A stretch of DNA of 64,000 bases from Streptomyces sp. NBC_01255 (GCF_036226445.1 NZ_CP108474.1:558001-622000); one strand, 5' to 3'. Shown: positions 12,745 through 21,545, numbered from the stretch's first letter. Translations and numbers: made by a program. Notes: generated from the letters alone by a model not told the origin.

Positions 12745-13728
12745 ATGTCACGCATCAGTCCCCCTGAGACCGCAGCCGATCTCGCCGCCGTAGCCGCCTT
12801 GCTGGAGATGGCCGACCGGCTGGGCATCGTCCCCCTGCTGGAGCGCGGCGAGCCGGTCACCGTGGCCGAGCTGGCCGTCGCCGCGGACGTGCCGGAAGAG
12901 GGCATGGGCAATTTCCTGTCCGCGCTGGTCGCCGCGGAGCTGCTGGTGCCGACCGGCGTCAAGGAGTTCCGGATCGCGGACGACTTCGCCGACCGGATCT
13001 ACCAGTCCGGCTACCTCACCTGGTCGTTGAGGGCCAACCAGCCGTACCTCCAGAACCCCGCCGCGTTCCTGCGCGACCCGGCCGGTGCCGCCGCGCAGTA
13101 CCAGCGCAACGGGCGTGAGGTGGCGGTCAGTTCCCGGTGGATCGGCAGCCAGGGCTTCTACCCGGCGGCCACCGAGGCGATCCTCGCGGCCCGGCCGAAG
13201 AGGATCGTCGACCTGGGCGCCGGTGCCGCCGGTCTGCTGATCGACCTGCTCGGCCGGCTGCCGGAGAGCAGCGGGGTGGCCCTGGACATGAGTGCCGGCG
13301 CATGCCAGGAGGCGGCCCGCGCGGCGCTGGCGGCGGGCGTCGGCGACCGTCTCGAGGTGGTGGAGCGGCCGATCCAGTCCGTCGCCGACGACCCCGCGCC
13401 GCTGGCCGGTGCCGATGTCATCCACGCCGGATTCGTCTTCCACGACATCGTGCAGGAGGGCGACATCTTCGACCGGGTGCTGCGCCGGTGCCGGGAGGCG
13501 CTGCGTCCGGGCGGCATCATGGCGATCACCGACTCGGTGCCGTACGCGTCGGCGGAGCGCGAGCGCCGGTTCAGCGCGCTGTTCACCTATCTGCACGCCG
13601 GATTCATGAACGTGAAGCTGCCTCCGGAGGAGGACTGGCTGGCCCGCTTCCGGCAGGCCGGTTTCGACCAGGCCCAGTGCGTGCCGCACCGGTTCCCCGG
13701 CGGCCGGCTCTTCATCGCGACCAAGTAG
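12745..13728 (+). CDS. SAM-dependent methyltransferase of the O-/C-methyltransferase fold
   Basis: 327 residues in the two-part layout of plant-type O-methyltransferases and bacterial keto-acid C-methyltransferases. An N-terminal helical/winged-helix dimerisation part (about 1-100, with LLEMADRLGIVPLLE) is followed by a Rossmann SAM domain. Motif I is VDLGAGAAG near residue 155; an acidic residue that should bind the ribose follows in VALDMSAG; FVFHDI near 232 sits where the catalytic or substrate-binding region lies in these families, and REALRPGG is the usual post-III motif. It follows the NRPS on the same strand, so a tailoring or precursor methylation in the same pathway is likely; whether it acts on O, N or C cannot be read from sequence. 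GGGAG sits six bases before the ATG. It ends at a strong terminator. Confidence 0.85.
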   Translation: MSRISPPETAADLAAVAALLEMADRLGIVPLLERGEPVTVAELAVAADVPEEGMGNFLSALVAAELLVPTGVKEFRIADDFADRIYQSGYLTWSLRANQPYLQNPAAFLRDPAGAAAQYQRNGREVAVSSRWIGSQGFYPAATEAILAARPKRIVDLGAGAAGLLIDLLGRLPESSGVALDMSAGACQEAARAALAAGVGDRLEVVERPIQSVADDPAPLAGADVIHAGFVFHDIVQEGDIFDRVLRRCREALRPGGIMAITDSVPYASAERERRFSALFTYLHAGFMNVKLPPEEDWLARFRQAGFDQAQCVPHRFPGGRLFIATK

Positions 13729-13741
13729 GTCGTCGTACAAC

Positions 13742-13785
13742 GGTGACCGCGCCGGACGTCGTCAACGACGTCCGGCGCGGTCACC
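13742..13785. terminator. Perfect 21-bp hairpin, bidirectional terminator
   Basis: Two perfectly complementary 21-base arms, beginning GGTGACCGCGCC and ending GGCGCGGTCACC, enclose only two unpaired bases. It separates the convergent methyltransferase and ArsR-like genes. There is no T-tract, as is common in Streptomyces. Confidence 0.85.
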
Positions 13786-13803
13786 GGCATGTCCGGACAG
13801 ACC

Positions 13804-14454
13804 CTAGGCGGGCGACTCCCCGGTGGGCTCCTTGGGCGCCCAGAACATCAGCAGGAACTCGACCGGCACGACGGCGTTCTCCTCGTCGTCGGGGCGGTTG
13901 AACTCCTCCATCAGCGCGGACAGGCGGGACCGGAACTCGGTGGCCCGCTCCGGCGACAGCCGGCGGTCCAGCGCCACGACCATGGGGCCGAGCGGATCAG
14001 GCTTCTCCGCGGCCTCGGGCTCCGGTTCGGGCTGGAAGCGACCGCTGATGATGTCCCGTACGAGCCGGTCGCGGAAGTCGTTCAGCGCGACGGCGAACGC
14101 GTCGGCCAGTTCGCCCGCGTTGCCCGGCGCGGCCAGCAGATCGCGACTCAGCCGCAGGGCGAACTGCGCCACCTGGTACTGGCTCTCCTGAATCCCGGAG
14201 ACCATCCGGGTCTGCGTCACCTTGATCAGGCCCGCCGCCTCGAGCACCTTGATGTGCCGGTAGAGCCGGGTGGGCGGCTGGTCCAGAAGCTGGGCGATGT
14301 CCTTCACCCGGTGCGACCCGCGCACGTCGCTCATCATCGTGCGCAGGATCGCCAACCTCAGCGGGTCGGACAGGGCCTTCAGCGTCTCCACGTCGTCCAC
14401 CTCCCGGACGACCGCCATCGCGTCGGCATCGTCAGCCATCGACCCGTCAGCCAT
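13804..14454 (-). CDS. ArsR-like winged-helix transcriptional regulator
   Basis: 216 residues. The N-terminal third is an ArsR/HTH_20 winged helix: LKALSDPLRLAILRTM, then a recognition helix in QPPTRLYRHIKVLEAAGLI, then a wing. The rest (about 100-216) is charged and helical and has no ArsR metal-binding cysteines, so a small-molecule or protein signal is more likely than metal. The ATG at 14454 is preceded by GGAG nine bases upstream. It is divergent from an MFS exporter with only 56 bases between them, the usual layout of a local repressor of an efflux gene. An inverted repeat over the exporter start is a candidate operator. The start region contains a short direct repeat, ATGGCTGACG twice, so ATG 14439 is an alternative start. 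Confidence 0.82.
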   Translation of the reverse strand: MADGSMADDADAMAVVREVDDVETLKALSDPLRLAILRTMMSDVRGSHRVKDIAQLLDQPPTRLYRHIKVLEAAGLIKVTQTRMVSGIQESQYQVAQFALRLSRDLLAAPGNAGELADAFAVALNDFRDRLVRDIISGRFQPEPEPEAAEKPDPLGPMVVALDRRLSPERATEFRSRLSALMEEFNRPDDEENAVVPVEFLLMFWAPKEPTGESPA

Positions 14455-14501
14455 TGACCCATCTCCGTTTCCTCATAGCGAACCATTCACCTGCATGCTA
14501 C

Positions 14502-14521
14502 CGTTCACGCATGAGTGAACG
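14502..14521. promoter_or_regulatory. Inverted repeat over the MFS start codon, candidate ArsR-type operator
   Basis: CGTTCAC, six bases, then GTGAACG form a perfect 7-bp dyad that includes the exporter ATG at 14511. Another TTCAC half-site lies at 14486-14490. The position allows the divergent repressor to block both transcription and start-codon access. Confidence 0.55.
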
Positions 14522-15809
14522 CTTACGTCAGCGTGATAGCGAAGCTCCTGCCACGCCCGTGCCCCTGCGCCGTAACCGGCGCTTCCAAATTCTGTGGATC
14601 GGGGCGGCCGCAGCCAACCTCGGCCTCGAAACCGTGGAGGTCGCCTATCCCCTGCTGATCATGTCCTTGACCGGATCGCCGGCGCTGGCCGGCCTGTTCG
14701 GCTTCGCGCAGATCGGCACCGCTCTCCTGGTCGGACTGCCGGCCGGCGCGGTGGTCGACCGGTGGGACCGGCGCCGCATCCTGTTGATCTCCGAGGCGGT
14801 CCGCGCTCTCACTCTGGCGTTCATCGTCCTCATTCTGATGGCCGGCCGGGCGAACTTCGCCCTTCTGATCATGGCCGCGATCGTCCTGGGCGCCGGTACG
14901 GCCTTCGGCGCACCCGCCCGCATGCTGCTGATCCGCGCGGTCGTGCCGGACCATCAGCTGACCGCGGCGCTCAGTCAGGACGAGGCGCGCAGCGGAGCCG
15001 CAGCCCTGGCGGGACCGCCCCTCGGCGGCGCGCTCTACCTGGTCTCCCGCACGTTCCCGTTCGTCGCGGCGATCGCCGGTTTCGTGATCTCGTTCGTCTG
15101 CGCCCTGATGATTCGCGTGCCGAAGGCGGCGAGCGAAACCGAGCCGGTGAGCAACGAGCCTGTGGGCAATGAGCCTGTGGGCAACGAGCCGAAGAGCGCG
15201 CTCAGTCCGCTGACCAATGTCTTCTCCGGACTGCGCGAACTGATCGGCGACCGACTGCTGCGGTCCGCGCTGCTCCTGGTCAGCATCTTCTACTTCAGCA
15301 TCACCGCCGCGATCCTCATGGTGATGGTGACCCTGCAGGACCAGCACCACTCCGCCGGCACGATCGGTCTGGCCCTGTCCGGAACCGCCGTCGGCATGCT
15401 CGTCGGCTCGGCGCTGGTGCCACGGCTCAACAGGCGGCTCAGCCCCGGCGCGCTGCTGCTCGCCGCGTCCACGCTGACCACGGTCGCGGTGGCTCTCCTG
15501 GCACTCCCGCTGGGACCGGTCTGGGTCTTCGCCATGCTGACCCTGGCGGCGCTCGGGCTGCCGGCACTGAAGATCCTCGTCGACATCATGATCTTCCGGC
15601 AGACCCCGGACCACCGGCGAGGCCGTGCCATCGCCGCGACCATCACCCTCATCGGCGCCGGATCCCCGCTCGGTTCCCTGGCCGGCGGTCTGGCCCTGCA
15701 GTTCCTCGGCGTCACCGGCGCCATCGTGCTGATCGCGGGCGTCCAGGCCGTGATCACCGTGGCCGGGCTCGCGAACCGGCACGTCAGGTCCGCTCGCTGG
15801 CCCGCATGA
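14511..15809 (+). CDS. MFS efflux transporter with a TTA codon
   Basis: 432 residues with about 12 predicted transmembrane helices and the MFS motif GAVVDRWDRRRIL after helix 2 (MFS_3/enterobactin-exporter type). It probably exports the product of the adjacent NRPS cluster. An upstream in-frame TTG at 14454 is possible, but ATG 14511 fits family starts and places the charged N-terminus (MSERLRQRDSE) just before helix 1. Codon 5 is TTA (14523-14525), and the first 15 codons are unusually poor in G/C third positions, so translation should depend on the bldA tRNA. The middle loop has a repeated EPVGN acidic stretch. The stop overlaps the sulfotransferase start as ATGA, which implies coupled translation. 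Confidence 0.9.
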   Translation: MSERLRQRDSEAPATPVPLRRNRRFQILWIGAAAANLGLETVEVAYPLLIMSLTGSPALAGLFGFAQIGTALLVGLPAGAVVDRWDRRRILLISEAVRALTLAFIVLILMAGRANFALLIMAAIVLGAGTAFGAPARMLLIRAVVPDHQLTAALSQDEARSGAAALAGPPLGGALYLVSRTFPFVAAIAGFVISFVCALMIRVPKAASETEPVSNEPVGNEPVGNEPKSALSPLTNVFSGLRELIGDRLLRSALLLVSIFYFSITAAILMVMVTLQDQHHSAGTIGLALSGTAVGMLVGSALVPRLNRRLSPGALLLAASTLTTVAVALLALPLGPVWVFAMLTLAALGLPALKILVDIMIFRQTPDHRRGRAIAATITLIGAGSPLGSLAGGLALQFLGVTGAIVLIAGVQAVITVAGLANRHVRSARWPA

Positions 15810-16903
15810 GAACCCGCCTCCTCACGAAAGCGACCTCAGCCATGCTCAAGCAGCCCATCTTCATCGTCGGCCACCCCCGTTCCGGCACCAGCCTCGTCCG
15901 CAGCCTGATCGAACGCAGCGAGCACGTCTGGAGCATCGGCCGCGAAGGCAAGCCGATCTGGGAACGTGACAGCCTGCACCCCAGCCGGCGCGGCTGGCAC
16001 TCCAACGCCCTGGACGCCTCCGACGCGACCCCCGAGGTGGCGGCCCAGCTGAACACGGACCTGCTCGCCGCCGCGCGCAAGCCCGGCGCGGAGTGGTCGG
16101 TCGGCGACAAGCTCGACTTCCTCGGCTTCATCAGCGCCCAGGGCCTTCAGCCGCACTACTACGACGTGCCGCTCAAGGCCCTCCAGGAGCGCTTCCCGGG
16201 CGACGTGCCGGTAGGCCCGCCCACCACGCGGGACGGCGGCGAACTCGACGAGATCACACCGTTCTGCTTCCCGCCGCGCGGCCCGCGCCCCACCGAGGCC
16301 GAACTCACCGACGGGATCCGGCTGGTGGAGAAGAGCATCCAGTCCTGCTTCCGGATCCCGTTCCTGCAGGCCCTCTACCCGGACGCCAAGTACGTCTTCG
16401 TCGTCCGTGATCCGCGCACCAGCATCGGCTCCCTGATGGACGCCTGGCTCAACCCGCGGATGTTCTTCTCCTACCCGGTGCCGGTGCCGCTGCGCATCAA
16501 GGGCTACTCGGACGTGTTCCCGTGGGGCAAGCAGTGGTGGAACCTGAGCCTGCCGCCCGGCTGGCAGGACTGGGTGGACCTGCCGCTGGCCGAGGTCTGC
16601 GCACACAACTGGCTGGCCCACAACCGGGCCGTCCTGGACGCCGCCCAGGCCTTGGCCCCCACCGGCAACTCCGTCCTCGTCCGCTACGAGGACGTCAAGA
16701 CCGACCCGGTGGCCACGATGGAGGCCGTGGCCGAGGCGGTGGACCTGCCCTTCGCCGACGCCTGGGGCCGCCGCGACCTCCCCGTCGTCATGACCCAGAC
16801 CGTCCCCGACCCCGACAAGTGGCTCCGCCACGAGTCCGAGATCCGCAAGGTCCTGCCGCTCGTCGGCGACCTCGCCAAGGAGGCCGGCTATGACGACTGC
16901 TGA
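15806..16903 (+). CDS. PAPS-dependent sulfotransferase
   Basis: 365 residues of the Sulfotransferase_3 type. The 5'-phosphosulfate loop is FIVGHPRSGTSLVRSLI (about 17-33) and the 3'-phosphate-binding strand-helix is FVVRDPRTSIGS (about 199-210). It should move a sulfuryl group from PAPS to a hydroxyl or amine of a small molecule. It shares an ATGA junction with the exporter and lies beside the NRPS genes, so sulfation of the peptide product is the simplest reading, unproved. ATG 15842 (MLKQPIF) is an alternative start; I kept 15806 because of the overlap. Its last codons carry the ribosome binding site of the next gene. Confidence 0.87.
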   Translation: MRTRLLTKATSAMLKQPIFIVGHPRSGTSLVRSLIERSEHVWSIGREGKPIWERDSLHPSRRGWHSNALDASDATPEVAAQLNTDLLAAARKPGAEWSVGDKLDFLGFISAQGLQPHYYDVPLKALQERFPGDVPVGPPTTRDGGELDEITPFCFPPRGPRPTEAELTDGIRLVEKSIQSCFRIPFLQALYPDAKYVFVVRDPRTSIGSLMDAWLNPRMFFSYPVPVPLRIKGYSDVFPWGKQWWNLSLPPGWQDWVDLPLAEVCAHNWLAHNRAVLDAAQALAPTGNSVLVRYEDVKTDPVATMEAVAEAVDLPFADAWGRRDLPVVMTQTVPDPDKWLRHESEIRKVLPLVGDLAKEAGYDDC

Positions 16904-17936
16904 ACCACCCGGCACTCGATCGGCGGTGGACGACCGTCCTACGATCCCGGTCATGAAAGCGATTCAGGTCAGCAAGGCCGGCGGGCCCGACGTGCTCGAA
17001 CTCGTCGACCTGCCACGCCCCTCGCCGCGAGCGGGCGAGGCGCTGGTGCGGCTCGCCGCCGCCGGGGTCAACTACGTCGACGTCTACATCCGGTCCGGCC
17101 TCTATCCGCAAGAACTGCCGTTCGTCCCCGGGCAGGAGGGCGCCGGCACCGTCGTCGAGGTCGGGCCCGGGGTGCGCGAGGTCGCCGTCGGTGACGTCGT
17201 CGCCTGGGCGAACCTGCCGGGATCCTATGCGGAGTACGCGCTGCTGCGCGCGGACCGGCTGGTGCCGGTGCCGGACGGACTGGCCCCCGAGCTCGCCGCG
17301 GCCACCGTGCTCCAGGGCATGACCGCGCACTACCTGTGCCACGACACGTATCCGGTCCAGGCCGGCGACACCGTCGTCGTACACGCGGCCGCGGGCGGTG
17401 TCGGCATGCTGCTGACCCAGCTCGTGCGGCTGCGCGGCGGCACGGTGATCGGCACCGCGTCGACCGAGGCCAAGGCCGAGGCCGCGCGTGCCGCCGGCGC
17501 CGTCGAGGTCGTCGACTACCGGCCGGGCGCGCTGCTGGAGGCGGTGCGGCGGCACAGCGGCGGGCACGGCGCCGCCGCGGTGTTCGACGGCATCGGCGGC
17601 CCGACGTTCGACGAAAGCCTCGCCGCGCTGCGCCCGCGCGGAGTCCTGGCGGTCTACGGGCAGTCCGGCGGCGCGGTGCCGCCGTTCGATCTCCAGCGCC
17701 TCAACGCCGCCGGGTCCGTATACGTGACCCGTCCCAACCTGACCCACCACATCCAGGACCGGGCAGAGCTGCTCCGCCGCGGAACGGCCGTACTCCAGCT
17801 GGTCCGTGACGGTCGTCTGCGGGTCCGGATCGGACAGCGGTTCGCCCTGTCCGACGCGGCGGACGCCCATGCAGCTCTCGAAGCCCGCACCACGATCGCC
17901 AAGACACTGCTCATCTGTTCCGAGGAGCGCGGCTGA
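16890..17936 (+). CDS. Zinc-free quinone oxidoreductase (MDR superfamily)
   Basis: 348 residues. GroES-like N-terminal half (AAGVNYVDVYIRSG, PFVPGQEGAGTV) and a Rossmann half with the NADPH motif HAAAGGVGMLLTQL near 167. It lacks catalytic-zinc cysteines, as in zeta-crystallin/QOR enzymes that reduce quinones or enones with NADPH. ATG 16890 overlaps the sulfotransferase end and has AAGGAGG six bases upstream. The family usually starts at MKAIQV, which is ATG 16953 here, so a 21-residue extension or an internal start is possible. The overlap puts it in the exporter-sulfotransferase operon, but it may be housekeeping. Confidence 0.88.
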   Translation: MTTAEPPGTRSAVDDRPTIPVMKAIQVSKAGGPDVLELVDLPRPSPRAGEALVRLAAAGVNYVDVYIRSGLYPQELPFVPGQEGAGTVVEVGPGVREVAVGDVVAWANLPGSYAEYALLRADRLVPVPDGLAPELAAATVLQGMTAHYLCHDTYPVQAGDTVVVHAAAGGVGMLLTQLVRLRGGTVIGTASTEAKAEAARAAGAVEVVDYRPGALLEAVRRHSGGHGAAAVFDGIGGPTFDESLAALRPRGVLAVYGQSGGAVPPFDLQRLNAAGSVYVTRPNLTHHIQDRAELLRRGTAVLQLVRDGRLRVRIGQRFALSDAADAHAALEARTTIAKTLLICSEERG

Positions 17937-17981
17937 ACGTCCCCTCCTCGCGCAGGTTCACCCGGCACGAGGAGCGGACGT
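17937..17981. terminator. Stem-loop between convergent genes
   Basis: ACGTCC and CCTCG (17937-17950) pair with CGAGG and GGACGT (17968-17981) across a 3-base internal bulge. This gives an interrupted 11-bp stem between the oxidoreductase and ridA-like genes. Confidence 0.6.
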
Positions 17982-17993
17982 CACCAGGTCGCC

Positions 17994-18389
17994 TCACGCG
18001 ACGGCGGTTCCCTCCAGCTCGACCAGCTGGCCGGGGATCGCCAGCCGCGTCACCCCGAGCATCGTGGTGGTCGGCGCCACCCCGGCCGCGCCCAGCCGCG
18101 CCGCCAGCACGCCGTAGTGCCGGAACAGCAGATCGACGTCGGTCGTATAGACATTGAGCCGGACGAGGTCCGCGAGAGACATGCCGGCCTCGCCGAGCAC
18201 GGCCTCCACGTTGTCGATACTCAGCGCCAACTGCGCCGCCATGTCACCGTCGTGCTCGGGCTTGCCCTCGCCGCTCATCGCGGTCTGCCCCGAGATGTAG
18301 AGGGTCCGGGTGTGCCCGGAGACGAGCTCCCCCTGGTTGAAGCCCATGTCCACCGACCACGTCACCGGGTTGACCGCAGTTCGTTCCAT
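17994..18389 (-). CDS. RidA/YjgF family enamine-imine deaminase
   Basis: 131 residues, normal for the family. Recognisable parts are LYISGQTAM, the conserved QLALSIDNVEAVLGEAGMSLADLVRLNVYTTD region cut here to its ends, and VELEGTAVA at the C-terminus, where the arginine seen in true RidA (CPxDxxVEIE) is not obvious. The family hydrolyses reactive enamines and imines from PLP enzymes, but many paralogues have other roles. I start it at ATG 18389 (MERTAV); the frame stays open upstream. It diverges from a WYL regulator and both share a perfect palindrome at 18483-18509. Confidence 0.85.
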   Translation of the reverse strand: MERTAVNPVTWSVDMGFNQGELVSGHTRTLYISGQTAMSGEGKPEHDGDMAAQLALSIDNVEAVLGEAGMSLADLVRLNVYTTDVDLLFRHYGVLAARLGAAGVAPTTTMLGVTRLAIPGQLVELEGTAVA

Positions 18390-18482
18390 CGCCACGTCAG
18401 CTCCATTCGATTCATGGGGAGTACGGACGTCCCTCGGCTCGGTGACCACCGGCTTCGACGTCGCATGAACGAGCCTCGCAGC

Positions 18483-18509
18483 AATACATGACACCCTTGG
18501 TCATGTATT
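18483..18509. promoter_or_regulatory. Perfect 10-bp inverted repeat, candidate WYL operator
   Basis: AATACATGAC and GTCATGTATT are exact reverse complements separated by seven bases. The site ends 16 bases before the ATG of the regulator at 18526 and lies in the shared promoter with the ridA-like gene. It is the only A/T-rich patch in this interval. Autoregulation plus control of the neighbour is the natural reading. Confidence 0.7.
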
Positions 18510-18525
18510 CCGATAGCGTTCTCGG

Positions 18526-19500
18526 ATGCGCGCCGACAGGTTGGTCTCGCTGGTCCTGCTGCTGCGTCAGCGCGGTCAGCTGACGGCGGACACGCTCGCC
18601 CGCGAGCTGGAGGTGTCCACCCGTACCGTGCTGCGCGACATCGAGGCGCTGTCCGCGTCCGGCGTCCCGGTGTACGCCGAGCGCGGCCGGCACGGCGGTT
18701 TCGCGCTGTCGCCCGGTTTCCGAACCGAGCTCACCGGACTGAACCACGACGAGGCCCTGGCCTTGCTGACCGCCGGATCGGGGCGCGGGGAGCTGGTGTT
18801 CGGCCTCGGCTCGGCGCTCGCCTCGGCCATGCGGAAGGTGGTCGACGCGCTGCCGGAGGGCCACCGAGCCACCGCGAGCGACGCCGCACAGCGCTTTCTC
18901 GTCGACCCGGAGACCGATCTGCTCTCGCGCCGGCTTGTGTCCGAGGAGGTACCCGGCACCACGATGATCGAGGTCCGGCGCGCGGTGCTCGCCGGACACA
19001 AGCTGCGCATCCACTACGCGGCCACGGGCCAGGCACCGCGGTGGCGCACGGTGGACCCGATCGGGCTGGTCACCGTACGCGACCGGGCGTACTTGCTGGC
19101 CACGAGATCGGGCGAGGACCGCACGTACCGGCTGTCGCGGGTGTCGGCGGCCGAGGAACTCCCCGAAGCGGCGGAGCGACCGAACCAGGTCGATCTGGAC
19201 CGGATCTGGCGGGAGCGCTCGGCGCGGTTCCTGTCCGGCGGCGACCACATCGTCGTACGGGTACGGGTGAACCCGGCGCGGCGGGAGGAGCTGCTGGACG
19301 CCGCGCTCGCGGTCCGCGCGGAAGACCCCGACGCGGACGGCCGGCTGGTGCTGGACGTGACCTTCCAGGATGCGCGGCACGCCGTATGGGCGCTGTGGCA
19401 GCTCGGCGCGGACGCGGAGGCCCTGGCCCCGGAGTCGGTGCGCACCGCGCTGCGCGACCGCGCCGCCGCGGTCGCCAGGCAGTACGGCGAGTCGCCCTAG
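18526..19500 (+). CDS. HTH-WYL transcriptional regulator (YafY type)
   Basis: 324 residues. The N-terminal HTH_11/DeoR-type domain (about 1-55) contains [24 protein letters not shown] cut to its typical form, with the signature [14 protein letters not shown] domain (about 145-225: [27 protein letters not shown]) and a C-terminal WCX-like extension follow. WYL domains sense nucleic acids or small ligands. It is divergent from the ridA-like gene, with a palindromic operator between. Its stop overlaps the stop of the convergent ComB-like gene by four bases. Confidence 0.9.
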   Translation: MRADRLVSLVLLLRQRGQLTADTLARELEVSTRTVLRDIEALSASGVPVYAERGRHGGFALSPGFRTELTGLNHDEALALLTAGSGRGELVFGLGSALASAMRKVVDALPEGHRATASDAAQRFLVDPETDLLSRRLVSEEVPGTTMIEVRRAVLAGHKLRIHYAATGQAPRWRTVDPIGLVTVRDRAYLLATRSGEDRTYRLSRVSAAEELPEAAERPNQVDLDRIWRERSARFLSGGDHIVVRVRVNPARREELLDAALAVRAEDPDADGRLVLDVTFQDARHAVWALWQLGADAEALAPESVRTALRDRAAAVARQYGESP

Positions 19501-20201
19501 AGGGCGGGGCCGTCGGGAGGCACGGGGCACGGGCGGAGGACCATGAGGGAGCCTTCCAAGGCAGCCACCATGGCGAAGGGGAACCGGTCGAGCTCAAGGC
19601 AGAGGGCGATGTCATCGGGATGGGCTCCTTCACGCACCCCCTCCGCCAGCTCGGTGGCGGCGCGTGACGCGGCGCCTCGGCGGAGGTACTCGCCGGCGTC
19701 CGCCCCCGTCTCGGTGACCCTCCGAGCGATGTACTGGGCACACGCCAGGTCTTCCTCGGCCCGACCGTCTTCGCCGGTGACCACGAAGGTGACGCTGTCG
19801 CTGTTCCGTGTCCGCAGGACCCTTGCCGTCGCCTCCGCGACCACGAAGCCGGCGCACAGGACCAGCGACGCGTCCTTCACCGCGAGGGCGCCGACCGTCC
19901 CCGCCGTGGTCTTCTGCACGACGGTCCGGCCGCTCAGGTCGATCGAGCGCAGCAGGCCGGGCGAGTTGACGGCACCGAACCCGGGCGCGGGCGGACCGTC
20001 CTTGAGCGCCACCCAGTCCGGGTGGCGGGCCTTGAGCGCCAGGGCCTCGTCCAGCGACTCGGCGAGAACGATCTTCTCCGCCCCCTGGGCGAAGGCCCAG
20101 GCGGCAACGGTGTAAGCGCGCATGACGTCGATCACGACCGCCACGGACGGGGCTTCGACCAGATCAGCGATACCAACGAATCGAGCGTCCATGCCGATCA
20201 T
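19497..20201 (-). CDS. 2-phosphosulfolactate phosphatase family protein (ComB-like)
   Basis: About 234 residues. It shows [18 protein letters not shown] near the N-terminus, [17 protein letters not shown], the GFGAVNSPG loop and [13 protein letters not shown], the pattern of ComB magnesium-dependent acid phosphatases. In methanogens ComB acts in coenzyme M synthesis; Streptomyces does not make coenzyme M, so the substrate is unknown, and a general organophosphate phosphatase role is an inference. The start is unsure: TTG 20216, ATG 20201 and ATG 20192 are in frame and none has a clear ribosome binding site. It follows the lipoprotein gene by a few bases and may be coupled to it. Confidence 0.75.
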   Translation of the reverse strand: MIGMDARFVGIADLVEAPSVAVVIDVMRAYTVAAWAFAQGAEKIVLAESLDEALALKARHPDWVALKDGPPAPGFGAVNSPGLLRSIDLSGRTVVQKTTAGTVGALAVKDASLVLCAGFVVAEATARVLRTRNSDSVTFVVTGEDGRAEEDLACAQYIARRVTETGADAGEYLRRGAASRAATELAEGVREGAHPDDIALCLELDRFPFAMVAALEGSLMVLRPCPVPPDGPAL

Positions 20202-20225
20202 GATGTCAGGTGACAATACGTGCCG

Positions 20226-21545
20226 TCAGTCCTTGTGTACGGGGCGCACGGTCACCAGATCGGCGCCGTCGCAGTAGGTGAGGACACCGCCGTCGCCACC
20301 ACGCAGGAAGGCCTGGCAGTCCGACTCCCCCTCCCACAGCGGGCGGTCGTCGTAGCCGAGCAGGACCAGCCTCCGGCCGTCCTGCCAGAAGCGGCCCGCG
20401 AGGGCCTGTGCCGCGGGGCTCAGACCTTCGGGGCGGACCGGACGGTCGGCTGCGTACAGGAGCCGGTCCGGGCGGCCGGGTGCGCGGATGATCTCCTCCA
20501 TGCTGCCGTCGGTGACCAGGTATTCGCCCGGGGCGAGCCGCCGGGAGTGGCCGGCGGGGCCGAAGTAGGGGTCGATCACCAGGGCCCCCTTGGCATCCGG
20601 CAGCGTCATGCGAAAGCCGACGGTCAGCGGAAGAGTACGGTCCCAGCGGCACCCGGTGCGCGGATCGCGCGGGGCCTGGGGCTGATCCCAGACGAACGTC
20701 CGCTGCCAGCCGCGGGCTTCGGGGATCTCCGCCGATGCCCGCCCCGTGAGGACGGTGGCGCGGCAGCTCCCCCTGGCCGGGGCGGTGACCATGACGATCC
20801 GTCCGCTGACGTCGGCGATCCGGTCGACGCCGGCGGGGGGCCTCAGCCCCGCCTCCCAGTACGGCCGGCCGTCCTCCGAGTCGAGTCGGGCGATGCGGTC
20901 GGAGCCGACCAGGTAAAGCTGACAGCGGTTCCCACGAAGGCGTTGACGGGCGTCGAACGCGTCGGCCCGGCAGGCGTCCAGGACTCGCGACACGCCGGGC
21001 ACCGTTCGCGCCCACTCCCGCTGCCCGGTGAACGGCTGCCAACCGGTCAGACGGCACGATCCCGGGCGGCACTCCGCCACCACCACCGTCCCGGAGTCCC
21101 ACCCGTACAGGACCTGGCTGCCCGGGGGCAGGGCCTTCCGCCAGGACAGGCGGCCGTCCCACGGGTCGATCCCGGCGATCACGCTCGGCCCGCGGTGCCC
21201 GTCGCGTCCGCCGACCAGCACCACCGTGTCGTCGGCGAGCGCGGAGTGCGCGGTGCCGGGCCACTGCGACGTCAGAGCGAACTCGGCGGGCAGCGTCAGG
21301 CGCCAGCCGCGGCTGTACGGGCCCGCCTGCCGGACGAGCGTCCGGCCCTGGCCGAACATGCCCCATCCGGGGCTGTTCACCACCCACATACCGTCCGGCC
21401 CCGGCCGCACCGGCAGCCGCACACGCGAAGCCTCTTCGGGAACCGCCGCACCGTCACCGAACATCGGCTCCTGCGGGGCGAAACAGCCCGCGAGCAGTAA
21501 CCCCACCACCACGACCAGCAGCCCCCGCCACGACCGACGCCGCAT
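20226..21545 (-). CDS. Secreted lipoprotein with PQQ-like/WD40-like repeats
   Basis: 439 residues. The N-terminus MRRRSWRGLLVVVVGLLLAGC is a lipoprotein signal with lipobox LLAGC near residue 21. The rest reads as beta-propeller strands typical of PQQ-like proteins: alternating VVLVGGRDG, IAGIDPWDGRLSWRKAL, LTGWQPFTGQREWARTV, IARLDSEDGRPYWEAGL, each with a W or DG at the turn. Four extracellular cysteines (SCR, DACRA, GNRCQL, TGCRW) could form disulfides. No catalytic motif is visible; extracellular binding or scaffold is my guess. ATG 21545 is chosen because the signal begins there and GGGGGG lies just upstream; the frame is open further up. Confidence 0.75.
   Translation of the reverse strand: MRRRSWRGLLVVVVGLLLAGCFAPQEPMFGDGAAVPEEASRVRLPVRPGPDGMWVVNSPGWGMFGQGRTLVRQAGPYSRGWRLTLPAEFALTSQWPGTAHSALADDTVVLVGGRDGHRGPSVIAGIDPWDGRLSWRKALPPGSQVLYGWDSGTVVVAECRPGSCRLTGWQPFTGQREWARTVPGVSRVLDACRADAFDARQRLRGNRCQLYLVGSDRIARLDSEDGRPYWEAGLRPPAGVDRIADVSGRIVMVTAPARGSCRATVLTGRASAEIPEARGWQRTFVWDQPQAPRDPRTGCRWDRTLPLTVGFRMTLPDAKGALVIDPYFGPAGHSRRLAPGEYLVTDGSMEEIIRAPGRPDRLLYAADRPVRPEGLSPAAQALAGRFWQDGRRLVLLGYDDRPLWEGESDCQAFLRGGDGGVLTYCDGADLVTVRPVHKD

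Noticed and set aside
8600..12751. Minus-strand open frame of 1,383 codons opposite the large NRPS
   Set aside because: It is the antisense of conserved A, C and T domains; long antisense frames are expected at this G+C. Its translation is low-complexity Arg/Gly/Val with no domain.
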